Source: Ruegeria_C sp041537905
GTDB lineage: Bacteria; Pseudomonadota; Alphaproteobacteria; Rhodobacterales; Rhodobacteraceae
NCBI RefSeq assembly: GCF_041537905.1
Contig: NZ_JBGRUO010000009.1
Coordinates: 115,054-179,053, forward strand
DNA: 64,000 nt
Reading direction: 5' to 3'
Part shown: in pieces, positions 8,246-15,964 of the stretch
Layout of the letters: every line of letters begins with the position of its first letter
Numbering within the stretch: the stretch's first letter is position 1
Program-made: the position numbers and the translations under genes
The notes under the pieces: model-generated
What the model was told of the DNA's origin: nothing
Databases searched by the model: none
Seen by the model: only the letters and a program-made list of their open reading frames with translations

Positions 8246-8515
8246 ATGATTCAACGCAGCCTTAAAATCGTGAACGAAAAAGGCCTTCATGCGCGTGCTT
8301 CGGCCAAGCTGGTGGAGGTGGTAGAAGGCTTTGACGCCAGTGCCGAGGTCTCGCGCGACGGGCTATCGGCCGCCGGTGACAGCATTATGGGCCTTTTGAT
8401 GTTGGCAGCGTCGCGCGGAACCACTATTGACGTCGAGACGTCCGGCCCCGATGCTGAGGCGTTGGCAGATGCGCTCGAGGCCCTTGTGGCCGACAAGTTC
8501 GGAGAAGGGTTCTGA
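8246..8515 (+). CDS. ptsH: Phosphocarrier protein HPr
   Basis: 89 residues, typical HPr length. It carries the catalytic His15 in KGLHARASAKLVE and the regulatory Ser46 in GDSIMGLLML, the site used by HPr kinase. It follows the EIIA gene by 16 bases and ends the conserved hprK-rapZ-EIIA-HPr string. With no sugar permease in the window, it is best seen as part of a regulatory PTS relay. Enzyme I (ptsI or ptsP) is not in this window. Confidence 0.95.
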   Translation: MIQRSLKIVNEKGLHARASAKLVEVVEGFDASAEVSRDGLSAAGDSIMGLLMLAASRGTTIDVETSGPDAEALADALEALVADKFGEGF

Positions 8516-8554
8516 GCGCCGCCGCGATGGCGCAAAGGACAGGAAGACCAGAAC

Positions 8555-9448
8555 GTGGCCGACACCGCGCACAATGACAAGACGGCAGTTCTGCCGGAGG
8601 CCGAAACCTCCGAAGGCGAGATCTACGATCGCCGCACGCTGACCTACGCAAACTCCTTTGATGACCGCTGGACCGCCACGACGATCCGGGCGATCGAATG
8701 GGTGACCGGCAAGATCACGATCCTGCGTATGGTCAACAAGTTCGAGAAGCAGAACGAATATTATCGGGGCCAGAAGTTCTGGCGCGGCGCGCTGAATATC
8801 ATGGGTATCGAATTGCAGACCCCGCCCGAGCAGATCGCGCGTATTCCGACCGAAGGCCCGGTCGTGGTGGTGGCCAACCACCCGCATGGCATGGTTGACG
8901 GCATGATCTTTGCCGACCTGATCGGACGCGTGCGGCTGGACTACCGCATTCTGACCCGCTCGGTTCTAACCGGCCTGGACGAGGCGGCGACCTCCTTCAT
9001 GATCCCGGTGCCTTTCCCGCACGACCCCGAGGCGCAGACCAAGATGCTGGAAATGCGTGGCAAGGCGATGGCGCATCTCAAAGAGGGCGGCGCTGTGGCG
9101 CTGTTCCCATCCGGTGTGGTGATGTCATCGGATACATGGTTCGGCCCGGCAATCGAACGTGAGTGGAGCGTCTTCACCGCCAAGATGATCCGCCGCTCCG
9201 GCGCACGGGTTGTTCCGATCTTTTTCCCCGGCTCGAACTCACGCTGGTATCAGATCGCCAACCGCATCTCACCGATCCTGCGGCAGGGCCTGCTCTTGAG
9301 CGAGATCGTGCGCTCCTGCAACAAACCACAGGCGCCGGTAATCGGCGAACCGCTGACCGACGAACAGATGCAGTTGCTCGAAGAAAATCCGCGCCAGTTC
9401 ATGTCGTGGTTGCGCGATCATACGCTGGCGCTGGGCAAGCAGGGCTGA
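8555..9448 (+). CDS. 1-acyl-glycerol-phosphate acyltransferase family protein (PlsC-like)
   Basis: 297 residues from GTG at 8555, preceded by CAGGAAG. The acyltransferase NHxxxxD block appears as ANHPHGMVDG near residue 109 and the substrate-binding motif as FPSGVVMSS near 188; VVPIFFPGSNSRWY follows. These are motifs of the PlsC/LPLAT superfamily, which transfers acyl chains to lysophospholipids or related acceptors such as ornithine lipids. It lies 39 bases after ptsH and may be cotranscribed with the PTS genes. The precise acceptor is not readable. Confidence 0.85.
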   Translation: MADTAHNDKTAVLPEAETSEGEIYDRRTLTYANSFDDRWTATTIRAIEWVTGKITILRMVNKFEKQNEYYRGQKFWRGALNIMGIELQTPPEQIARIPTEGPVVVVANHPHGMVDGMIFADLIGRVRLDYRILTRSVLTGLDEAATSFMIPVPFPHDPEAQTKMLEMRGKAMAHLKEGGAVALFPSGVVMSSDTWFGPAIEREWSVFTAKMIRRSGARVVPIFFPGSNSRWYQIANRISPILRQGLLLSEIVRSCNKPQAPVIGEPLTDEQMQLLEENPRQFMSWLRDHTLALGKQG

Positions 9449-9521
9449 TCCGCTCTTCATATGGCCGGAAATATCCCGGGGATGAATTGCCCACAGGCCA
9501 AGTAGGGGCTGACCCTTTCCT

Positions 9522-10397
9522 TTATCGTGTCGGCACTGGCACGTCGCCGCGATAGTCGTAGAATCCGCGCTGCGTCTTGCGGCCCAGCCAGCCAGCCTCG
9601 ACATATTTCGTCAGCAGCGGGCAGGGGCGGTATTTGGTATCCGCCAGCCCGTCATGCAGCACGTTCATGATCGCAAGGCACGTGTCGAGACCAATGAAAT
9701 CCGCCAGTTCCAGCGGCCCCATCGGGTGGTTGGCCCCCAGCTTCATCGACTGGTCGATCGACTGCACCGAGCCCACCCCTTCATAGAGCGTATAGACCGC
9801 CTCGTTGATCATCGGCATCAGGATGCGGTTGACGATGAAGGCGGGGAAGTCTTCAGCGCTGGCAGCCGTTTTGCCCAGCCGGTCGACCACTTCCTTGCAG
9901 GCCTTGAAGGTCGCTTCATCGGTGGCAATCCCGCGGATCAATTCGACCAGCTGCATGATCGGGACCGGGTTCATGAAATGGAAGCCCATGAACCGTTCGG
10001 GCCGGTCAGTGCCGCTGGCCAGTCGGGTGATCGAGATGGAGGACGTGTTCGAGGTCAGGATCGTGTGTGGCAAAAGGTGCGGCTGCAGGTCTTCAAAGAT
10101 GGCCTGCTTGATCGTCTCGCGTTCGGTCGCAGCCTCGATCACCAGATCCGTCTCGCCGATCTCGGGCAGGTTCAGCGTTGTGTGGATACGCCCCAGCGCC
10201 GCTCTCATGTCGGCCTCGGCGATCTTGCCGCGCGACACTTGCCGCGCCATGTTCGCCTCGATCAGCGCGCGCGCGTCGTCCAGCGCCTGCTGGTTCACAT
10301 CGGACAGAACCACATCATACTCCGCCAGCGACATCACATGGGCGATCCCGTTGCCCATCTGCCCCGCGCCGATCACCCCAACCTTGCTGATGCTCAT
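9522..10397 (-). CDS. 3-hydroxybutyryl-CoA dehydrogenase
   Basis: 291 residues from ATG at 10397 (MSISKVGVIG). The NAD-binding Rossmann motif GAGQMGNGIAHV is at the N-terminus, and the catalytic histidine region is MGFHFMNPVPIMQLVE. The C-terminal domain has VNRILMPMINEAVY and GANHPMGPLELADFIGLD. It oxidises 3-hydroxyacyl-CoA (typically S-3-hydroxybutyryl-CoA) with NAD+ in short-chain fatty-acid or storage-polymer metabolism. It is a single gene, convergent with the acyltransferase gene. The longer frame upstream of 10397 is not conserved-looking and was not used. Confidence 0.93.
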   Translation of the reverse strand: MSISKVGVIGAGQMGNGIAHVMSLAEYDVVLSDVNQQALDDARALIEANMARQVSRGKIAEADMRAALGRIHTTLNLPEIGETDLVIEAATERETIKQAIFEDLQPHLLPHTILTSNTSSISITRLASGTDRPERFMGFHFMNPVPIMQLVELIRGIATDEATFKACKEVVDRLGKTAASAEDFPAFIVNRILMPMINEAVYTLYEGVGSVQSIDQSMKLGANHPMGPLELADFIGLDTCLAIMNVLHDGLADTKYRPCPLLTKYVEAGWLGRKTQRGFYDYRGDVPVPTR

Positions 10398-10565
10398 GTG
10401 GTCTGCCCTTTGCCCGACTCTCGCCCGGACCATATCGGCATTGCCTGTCGGGCGGAAGAGGGCGGGACCATGAGGATTTGCCGCAAATTGGCGCATTAGG
10501 CGAATCGCAACCTATCGGCCTGCACAGTGGGTGCCGGGTGAAGACGACACATTTTGGTGGGTGAT

Positions 10566-11372
10566 ATGAGCTATCAGGGTCCGGGCGCGAGGTCGCCCGA
10601 TGAAATGACATGTTTTTATGGCAACTCCCGGTTGCCCGTGCGCGGGCCACGGCGCGATCTGGACACGCGCTATCTGGCCTGCCTCGGCGGGGCCGAGACC
10701 TTTGGCCGGTTTGTCCCGGCCCCTTTTGCCGAATTGCTTGAGCGGCGACTCAGGCGCAAGGCAGTCAATCTGGGCAGTGTGAATTGCGGGCTGGATGCCT
10801 GGCTGGCCGATCCCGACCTCGTCAGCATCGCCAAGGGGGCTGAGCTATGCGTGCTGCAATTGCCCAGCCTGCATCAGCTCTCAAACCGGTTCTACCGGGT
10901 GCATCCGCGTCGCAATGATCGGTTCCTGAAGGCGTCCGAAGGGTTGAGTGCGCTCTATCCTGAAGTGGATTTTACCGAGTTCCACTTTACCGGCCATCTG
11001 ATAGGGTACTTGAAAGCCGAGGATACGGAGCGATTTGCCGCCGTGCAGGCCGAGCTTGAGCGCGCTTGGCTCAACCGCATGCATGGTCTGATTTCGTGCC
11101 TCGATACACAGGTGCTGCTATTGCGGTTGCAGAAGATCGATGACGAGCCGGGCGGCGATCCGGCCCCGGTCAGCACCGAGATGTTGGAGCAGATCGCGCC
11201 ATACGCGCAGGCTGCGCTTGATATCAAGGTGCGTCCGGCCGGGCAGTCCATGGAGTTGGGTGACATGATCTTCGGCACCATGCAGCAACCGTCAGCCGAA
11301 CACATGCTGGGCCCCGTCACGCATCAACTTATCGCCGACAAGCTGGCCCGCGCGATCCGCGATCTGGACTGA
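10566..11372 (+). CDS. DUF6473 family protein
   Basis: 268 residues from ATG at 10566 (MSYQGPGARSPDEMTCFYG). The sequence matches the pattern I associate with DUF6473, a family mostly seen in Rhodobacteraceae: an N-terminal CFYGNSRLPVRGP segment, LACLGGAETFGRFV, then a VNLGSVNCGLDAWL segment. The glycine-rich GGAETFGR and the alternating strands suggest a Rossmann-like or SGNH-like fold. No function is known to me. It stands alone between divergent hbd and the convergent lipoprotein gene. Confidence 0.75.
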   Translation: MSYQGPGARSPDEMTCFYGNSRLPVRGPRRDLDTRYLACLGGAETFGRFVPAPFAELLERRLRRKAVNLGSVNCGLDAWLADPDLVSIAKGAELCVLQLPSLHQLSNRFYRVHPRRNDRFLKASEGLSALYPEVDFTEFHFTGHLIGYLKAEDTERFAAVQAELERAWLNRMHGLISCLDTQVLLLRLQKIDDEPGGDPAPVSTEMLEQIAPYAQAALDIKVRPAGQSMELGDMIFGTMQQPSAEHMLGPVTHQLIADKLARAIRDLD

Positions 11373-11388
11373 ACACGGACCCCGCAGC

Positions 11389-11793
11389 CTATCCCGAAAG
11401 CCACACCAAATCCGCACTTAGCGCCTTGGCATCGGCGATGCTGCGCTGCAGGGCGGCCAGTTTCGCGGCATCGGTGGACCCGGACGGGCTGGAATTCAGC
11501 ACCCGGTCGATACGTTGCGCCGTGGCCGGGTCCGTCCCTCCAAGCGCATCGCGCTGTTGTAGAATCTGCAGCTTCAACTGCGCCAGTTCCGATTCCGAGC
11601 TGCGGATTTGCGCGGCAAGCGCATCATTGCGCGCCTGCGCGCTGGCCACATCCGCCTCGGCGGCATCGACCCGGTCGTCATATGCGCCTGTGGCAATGCC
11701 GGAGACGCCGTTGAAAAACCCGCCTTCGGCCGGGTCGGTGGTGGTCTGGCATCCTGCCAACGCAAGCAAGGGCAGGGCAAGCAGGGCTTTCAT
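11389..11793 (-). CDS. Small lipoprotein with coiled coil
   Basis: 134 residues from ATG at 11793. The N-terminus MKALLALPLLALAGCQ is a lipoprotein signal with lipobox LAGC, so the mature protein starts at Cys15 and should be anchored in a membrane, probably facing the periplasm. Residues about 40-90 (DDRVDAAEADVASAQARNDA onward) form a long alpha-helical coiled coil. It is the last gene of a leftward trio with the glycine-zipper lipoprotein (10 bases upstream) and the caspase-like protease. Function unknown; it may act as a partner or substrate of the other two. Confidence 0.65.
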   Translation of the reverse strand: MKALLALPLLALAGCQTTTDPAEGGFFNGVSGIATGAYDDRVDAAEADVASAQARNDALAAQIRSSESELAQLKLQILQQRDALGGTDPATAQRIDRVLNSSPSGSTDAAKLAALQRSIADAKALSADLVWLSG

Positions 11794-11803
11794 CGCATCC
11801 TCC

Positions 11804-12514
11804 TCAGATCGCCGTGGCCAGATCGTTCGCAATCGCGCGCATCTGCCCGATCTGATTCTGCAGCGCGGCCAGATCGCCGTCGATGGGCGCGGCGCTCTCG
11901 CCGCGCTTGACGGTCAGACCGCGCGCTTCGGCAAACTCGCCCTGCCGTTTGGTCGCGCCGTCGATGGCGATCTGCATCTGCGCCAGATTGCCATTGGCCT
12001 CGGTGATTTCCTGCTGCATCTGCGTGCCCGAGATCTGCCCGGCAGCCGATTGCGCCTTAAGCGCGTCTAACTCAGCCTTTTGCGCGGCAAGCACCTGGTT
12101 CATCACGTTGATCGTGGTCTGCATTTCGGCGGCATTGGCATCCAGGTCCTTCTTGATCTGACGCAGGCGGGATTCGCGGCCGATATATTTACGCTGCACG
12201 AAAGCCACATAAGACCCGGCAGCCGCGCCTGCGCCCAGCCCGATCGAGATCCCGGTGCCGACATCATCACTGCCACCCAGCCCAAACCCGATGGCACCGC
12301 CGGTTGCCCCACCGGCCAGGGCACCTTGCAGCACCGTTTTCTGCAAGGCGGCGGCCTGCTTGGCCAGTTGCTCTTCGGCCTGGCTGTCACCAGTCTGGCC
12401 TGCGGCGGGCGCGGTGGATTGCGTGTTGGTCGGCCCATCGCCGCAGGCCGACAGGGCCAGCGCCGACGCCAGCGTTGCTGCGATCACTCTTGGGGTAACA
12501 GGTCTGCCAGCCAT
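11804..12514 (-). CDS. Lipoprotein with glycine zipper and coiled coil
   Basis: 236 residues. A signal peptide with lipobox (ALALSAC) predicts lipidation at Cys25. Residues about 63-100 form a glycine-zipper segment (GALAGGATGGAIGFGLGG and more), typical of outer-membrane insertion or oligomer packing. A long helical, coiled-coil-prone region with Gln/Ala/Glu repeats follows from about 110 to the end. The start lies inside the 3' end of the caspase gene (31-base overlap), with AAGGAAG ahead of the ATG, so the two genes are translationally linked. Function unknown. Confidence 0.65.
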   Translation of the reverse strand: MAGRPVTPRVIAATLASALALSACGDGPTNTQSTAPAAGQTGDSQAEEQLAKQAAALQKTVLQGALAGGATGGAIGFGLGGSDDVGTGISIGLGAGAAAGSYVAFVQRKYIGRESRLRQIKKDLDANAAEMQTTINVMNQVLAAQKAELDALKAQSAAGQISGTQMQQEITEANGNLAQMQIAIDGATKRQGEFAEARGLTVKRGESAAPIDGDLAALQNQIGQMRAIANDLATAI

Positions 12515-14064
12515 TGGTAGCTTCCTTTCTTGCTGTCATCTGCCTGAGCGACATGGGCCAGAAACAGCGCCGCGTCCTCGGTCATGTGGTGCCCGGATTG
12601 CTGCAGGTCGCGAAACCGGTCGTCGCCGCCAACCCAGGCGGTGGTGGCATCGGGCGGAAAGAACAGAACCGCGCGGTTCAGAACCTCGTCATAATAGCTG
12701 CGGCTTTCGTCCAGCCGCCGCAGGATGGTGCCGCGCGAGCGGTGAATGTCATAAACATCGTTATGGGCCTGCCGCAGCACCGGCAGCGCGTCGGCATTGG
12801 TTTCGGCGATCTCGGCGATCTGCGCCAGCGCATCCTCGGCGATGGCGAGTGTGCGCTCGACGCTGCGCAGCGCCACCAGATCGGTGCGCAATCGCTGCAG
12901 GGTCGTGGCGGCCAGAAACATCGACACTTGTGCGGCATCGCGATAAAGCGCCTCAGCGCTCACGTCACCGCCGTCAGCGAGGTGCCTGCGATATCCGGCC
13001 AGCGCCGGGGCCAGATCGGGCTGCACCGTGCGGGCGCGCCCGGTCTCGAGCAGCCCAAGCGCTGCCAGGGCCGCCGCCATCCGCTGCGGATCTGCCGAAG
13101 CGAGAAGTGTCTCTGCCGGGGCAGTACTCGCGGCAGGCGCATCGCCTGACAGCCTGTCCAGCCGGTCCTGTGCGATGCTGGCGAACAACCCGTTGGGATA
13201 GTCGCGCAGATACGCGTCGAAATCGCTCGGTTCCACGGACGAGGCGATGCTGCGCCAGTGCGCCAGCTCGCTGGCAGTTGCATCATCGGGAGCGTCTTCG
13301 TCCAGGGCAGGGGCAAAGGCATGTTCGCTTAGCACCGCCTCTTCGACCCAGGGCACCTGACGCCCGCCTGTCTGCATCACCACCTGCTGGCGTACCCGCC
13401 CCAGCATCAGCCGGGTGTCCAGCCCGGAGGTTGCGATATGATCGAGCAGGCCACTGGTAAAGACACTGTTCTCACCGGTGCCGTCATAGGCCACATTGCC
13501 GGGATCGGTGGCATAGGCGATCAGCAGACCTGCGCCGCCTTTGGCCCGGACCAGCCCCTGTTCGACCAGCCCCTGATCCGAAAACGGATTGTTGCGGCAG
13601 GCATCCAGTAGCAGAATGCCAATCTCGGGCCCCGCGCGCGAGATCGTGTCGCGCACCTGCGCCATGGTGATCGAGCTCTGCCGGAGCGCGGCAACATCGC
13701 TACCCGAAAACTCGGTGCCGATCAGGTGGTTTTCGCCGCCGATCTGCACCCCGTGCCCGGCGTAGAAAAACACCGCCATCTCGGCACCCTGTGCGGCCGC
13801 GCCAAAGGCTTTCAGGGCGGTCTCCATGCCTGCTGCATCCTGATCGGTGGTTTTTGCCACAACGAATCCCAACTCGCGCAGCGCGCGCGCCAGCGCATCG
13901 ACATCATTCACCGGGTTTCGCAGGCTCATCTCTGGCGTGGCATAGGCCGAGTTGCCGATCAGCAGCGCCACCCGGTCACCTGCCTGCGCGGCAGAGGCAG
14001 CCGCCAGCAAAACAAGGCTCATGCAGAGCCGAAGAATGGTAAAAAGAGGGTATTTCGACCTCAT
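12484..14064 (-). CDS. Secreted caspase-family (metacaspase-like, C14) protease
   Basis: 526 residues. A Sec signal peptide ends near AAQAGD at residue 30, so the protease acts in the periplasm or outside. The p20-like domain (about 30-260) begins RVALLIGNSAY and carries the catalytic dyad His104 (YAGHG) and Cys156 (LLLDACRNNPF). The C-terminal half (about 270-526) is helical and contains a SPOR/TPR-like EPSDFDAYLRDYPNGLFA stretch. Bacterial caspase homologues cleave after basic residues or act as scaffolds; the target is unknown. It is the first gene of a trio with two lipoproteins, which is the strongest hint to its partners. Confidence 0.88.
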   Translation of the reverse strand: MRSKYPLFTILRLCMSLVLLAAASAAQAGDRVALLIGNSAYATPEMSLRNPVNDVDALARALRELGFVVAKTTDQDAAGMETALKAFGAAAQGAEMAVFFYAGHGVQIGGENHLIGTEFSGSDVAALRQSSITMAQVRDTISRAGPEIGILLLDACRNNPFSDQGLVEQGLVRAKGGAGLLIAYATDPGNVAYDGTGENSVFTSGLLDHIATSGLDTRLMLGRVRQQVVMQTGGRQVPWVEEAVLSEHAFAPALDEDAPDDATASELAHWRSIASSVEPSDFDAYLRDYPNGLFASIAQDRLDRLSGDAPAASTAPAETLLASADPQRMAAALAALGLLETGRARTVQPDLAPALAGYRRHLADGGDVSAEALYRDAAQVSMFLAATTLQRLRTDLVALRSVERTLAIAEDALAQIAEIAETNADALPVLRQAHNDVYDIHRSRGTILRRLDESRSYYDEVLNRAVLFFPPDATTAWVGGDDRFRDLQQSGHHMTEDAALFLAHVAQADDSKKGSYQWLADLLPQE

Positions 14065-14237
14065 GCGGTGACGTTACCGCACTGGCGGGCGAAGTACAGA
14101 TGAATTGAACCCGCCCGGATCATCCAGCGCGGCAGCGACATTCATCACCAACTGCATTGAAATACCGGAGCGGCCCGCGCGGCCTCGCCGGGTTGATCGG
14201 GGCAGGGGATTTTCACGATAAATCCCCTGAAACCCCC

Positions 14238-14266
14238 TTGCCACTTGGTCCCGAGTTGCGTACATG
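14238..14266 (+). promoter_or_regulatory. Possible promoter of rpmI-rplT
   Basis: TTGCCA (14238-14243) is spaced 17 bp from TACATG (14261-14266), a fair -35 but weak -10 match, about 80 bases ahead of the rpmI start. The remaining part of 14065-14344 shows no gene; infC, which precedes rpmI in many bacteria, is not present here. Confidence 0.35.
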
Positions 14267-14344
14267 GCGGCTCTTATCGCGTGGCCGGCCGGAAGTGGCA
14301 TGCCGAGTCGCGTGCGAACCGAACCCGAAGAACAGGAGACGGAA

Positions 14345-14545
14345 ATGCCCAAGATGAAGACGAAATCGAGCGCCAAGAAGCGCTTCAAGGTAACCGCGAC
14401 CGGCAAGGTCCTCGCGGGTCAGGCCGGCAAGCGCCATGGCATGATCAAGCGGACCAAGAAATTCATCCGTGATGCCCGCGGCAACACCACCCTTTCTGCC
14501 CCCGACGCCAAGATCGTCAAGGGCTACATGCCCTACGACCGTTAA
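14345..14545 (+). CDS. rpmI: 50S ribosomal protein L35
   Basis: 66 residues, MPKMKTKSSAKKRFKVT onward, rich in Lys and Arg, with the L35 signature KKRFKVTATGKV and KRHGM and the expected length. ATG at 14345 is preceded by AACAGGAGACGG. L35 is a small large-subunit protein encoded just ahead of L20, as here (14 bases between them). Confidence 0.97.
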   Translation: MPKMKTKSSAKKRFKVTATGKVLAGQAGKRHGMIKRTKKFIRDARGNTTLSAPDAKIVKGYMPYDR

Positions 14546-14559
14546 GAGGAGATACCAGT

Positions 14560-14925
14560 ATGTCCCGCGTTAAAGGTGGAACCACAACCCACGCCCGTCA
14601 CAAGAAGATCATCAAGGCTGCCAAAGGCTACTATGGTCGCCGCAAAAGCTCCTTCAAGGTGGCAACCCAGGCCGTCGACAAGGCCAACCAGTATGCGACC
14701 CGTGACCGCAAGCAGCGCAAGCGGAACTTCCGCGCGCTGTGGATTCAGCGCATCAACGCCGCCGTCCGCAGCCACGACGAAGCGCTGACCTACAGCCGTT
14801 TCATCAACGGTCTGAATCTGGCCGGTATCGAAGTGGACCGTAAGGTTCTGGCCGATCTGGCCGTGCACGAGCCCGACGCGTTCGGCGCGATCGTTGCCAA
14901 GGCACAGGCCGCACTGGCCGCCTGA
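14560..14925 (+). CDS. rplT: 50S ribosomal protein L20
   Basis: 121 residues with the L20 pattern: MSRVKGGTTTHARHKKIIK, AKGYYGRRKSSFK, and RALWIQRINAAVR. L20 binds 23S rRNA early in large-subunit assembly. It has AGAGGAGAT ahead of the ATG and a strong terminator just after the stop, so rpmI-rplT is a closed two-gene unit not continuous with pheS. Confidence 0.97.
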   Translation: MSRVKGGTTTHARHKKIIKAAKGYYGRRKSSFKVATQAVDKANQYATRDRKQRKRNFRALWIQRINAAVRSHDEALTYSRFINGLNLAGIEVDRKVLADLAVHEPDAFGAIVAKAQAALAA

Positions 14926-14951
14926 TCTGGCAACACTCCAGATAGATTGCA

Positions 14952-14984
14952 AAGGCCGCTCCGTTCGGGGGCGGCCTTTTTTTT
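14952..14984 (+). terminator. Intrinsic terminator of rpmI-rplT
   Basis: AAGGCCGCTCC - GTTC - GGGGGCGGCCTT forms an 11-bp GC-rich stem with one G-T wobble, followed by an eight-base T run. It sits 26 bases after the rplT stop. Confidence 0.9.
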
Positions 14985-14994
14985 GTGCAGTCGG

Positions 14995-15540
14995 CTAGGG
15001 CGCGGCAGAGGCGAGACCGATGGCCTGACTGATCGCGGCCCCGGCATTCACTGTTTGATAGAGTGGGCGCGGGGGATGCTGGCTGGTGTCGATCTCTCGT
15101 TCTATCCACTGATGCGCGCGCAGCTGTCGCAGCGACTGGGACAGGGCGCGATCTGTAATCGGCATCAGCGCGCCTTTCATTTCGCTGAAATACCGGGGGT
15201 GGTGACCCACCGCCAGGACCGGAACTGACCAGGCGCGACGCAACACTGCGCTTTCTTGCTGGCCGGGAACAATCGCCCTGATCCGCGCGGCAATCGCGGC
15301 GATTGCAGTGCCTTTCTGCGTCAAACGAAATTCTGGTCTCAGCGGATGCCCGTGGCCCGGATTGCGCTCAAGCAGGCCGAGCGCTTTCAGATGTGCAAGG
15401 CTCTGGGCAAAGGCGGTGCGCCCTGCGCCGGTCTCTGCCAGCAACGGAGCCTGCCGCCCCGGTACGCCCTCATGCAAGAGCGCAAGTATGCTCAGCGACC
15501 AGGCGCGGGAGGCTATCTTGACAAGCAGCTCGATGTCCAT
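14995..15540 (-). CDS. Tandem winged-helix regulator (HxlR/MarR-like)
   Basis: 181 residues that look like two copies of one winged helix: SRAWSLSILALLHEG near residue 11 and RRAWSVPVLAVGHHP near 101, each followed by a recognition helix (AFAQSLAHLKALGLLER and ALSQSLRQLRAHQWIER) and a wing. The second half is closest to HxlR. One chain may therefore act like a dimer. It is divergent from the VOC gene with only 39 bp between starts, and its ATG lies inside a large palindrome (15533-15569) that is its likely operator. No ribosome site precedes the ATG, suggesting a leaderless message. Confidence 0.8.
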   Translation of the reverse strand: MDIELLVKIASRAWSLSILALLHEGVPGRQAPLLAETGAGRTAFAQSLAHLKALGLLERNPGHGHPLRPEFRLTQKGTAIAAIAARIRAIVPGQQESAVLRRAWSVPVLAVGHHPRYFSEMKGALMPITDRALSQSLRQLRAHQWIEREIDTSQHPPRPLYQTVNAGAAISQAIGLASAAP

Positions 15541-15569
15541 AAAGTATAGCTACTATATTTTATGGACAT
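15533..15569. promoter_or_regulatory. 37-bp palindrome spanning the divergent starts
   Basis: Two 17-bp arms (ATGTCCATAAAGTATAG at 15533-15549 and CTATATTTTATGGACAT at 15553-15569) match as an inverted repeat at 16 of 17 positions around a 3-bp centre. The left arm contains the start codon of the regulator gene, and the right arm contains an ATG in frame with the VOC gene. A protein bound here would block both transcripts, so it is a strong operator candidate for the adjacent regulator. Confidence 0.75.
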
Positions 15570-15579
15570 AGGAAAGATC

Positions 15580-15957
15580 ATGGCCGTTGCATCGCTTGAA
15601 AACACGATAACCCTCGCCATGTCCGTCCGGGACCGTCATGCCAGCGCCGAATGGTATGGCAAGATGCTTGGATTTGACCTCTTGTATCATGCCGACGACG
15701 CGGGCTGGAGCGAGCTTGCCACCAAGACCGCAGGCGTGACGCTCGGGCTGGGTGAACAGGCAGAACCGGCACCCGGCAACTCGGTTCCGGTTTTTGGCAT
15801 CGCTGATATCGATGCGGCGCGCCTGGATCTGGAGGCGGCGGGCGTCAGATTCGATGGCGAAACCGAGGTGATTGAGGGCATGGTCAGCACCGCGACATTC
15901 TATGACCCGGACGGCAACGCGCTGATGCTGGCGCAGGATCTGACGGGCGGCAGCTGA
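15580..15957 (+). CDS. VOC (glyoxalase/bleomycin resistance) superfamily protein
   Basis: 125 residues from ATG at 15580, chosen because AGGAAAG sits 6 bases ahead; an upstream in-frame ATG at 15562 lies inside the palindrome and has no ribosome site. The VOC pattern is clear: an N-terminal strand ITLAMSVRDRHASAEWYGKMLGF, then GVTLGLGEQ, then VRFDGETEVIEGMVSTATFYDPDGNALML. Members are glyoxalases, dioxygenases or drug-binding proteins; the substrate is unknown. The gene is divergent from and probably controlled by the tandem winged-helix regulator. Confidence 0.8.
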   Translation: MAVASLENTITLAMSVRDRHASAEWYGKMLGFDLLYHADDAGWSELATKTAGVTLGLGEQAEPAPGNSVPVFGIADIDAARLDLEAAGVRFDGETEVIEGMVSTATFYDPDGNALMLAQDLTGGS

Positions 15958-15964
15958 AAGCCTG

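Noticed and set aside
12255..13460. Open frame of about 400 codons across the caspase/lipoprotein genes
   Set aside because: It is the plus-strand shadow of two convincing minus-strand genes; the composition is Arg, Pro, Ala and Cys rich without any domain.
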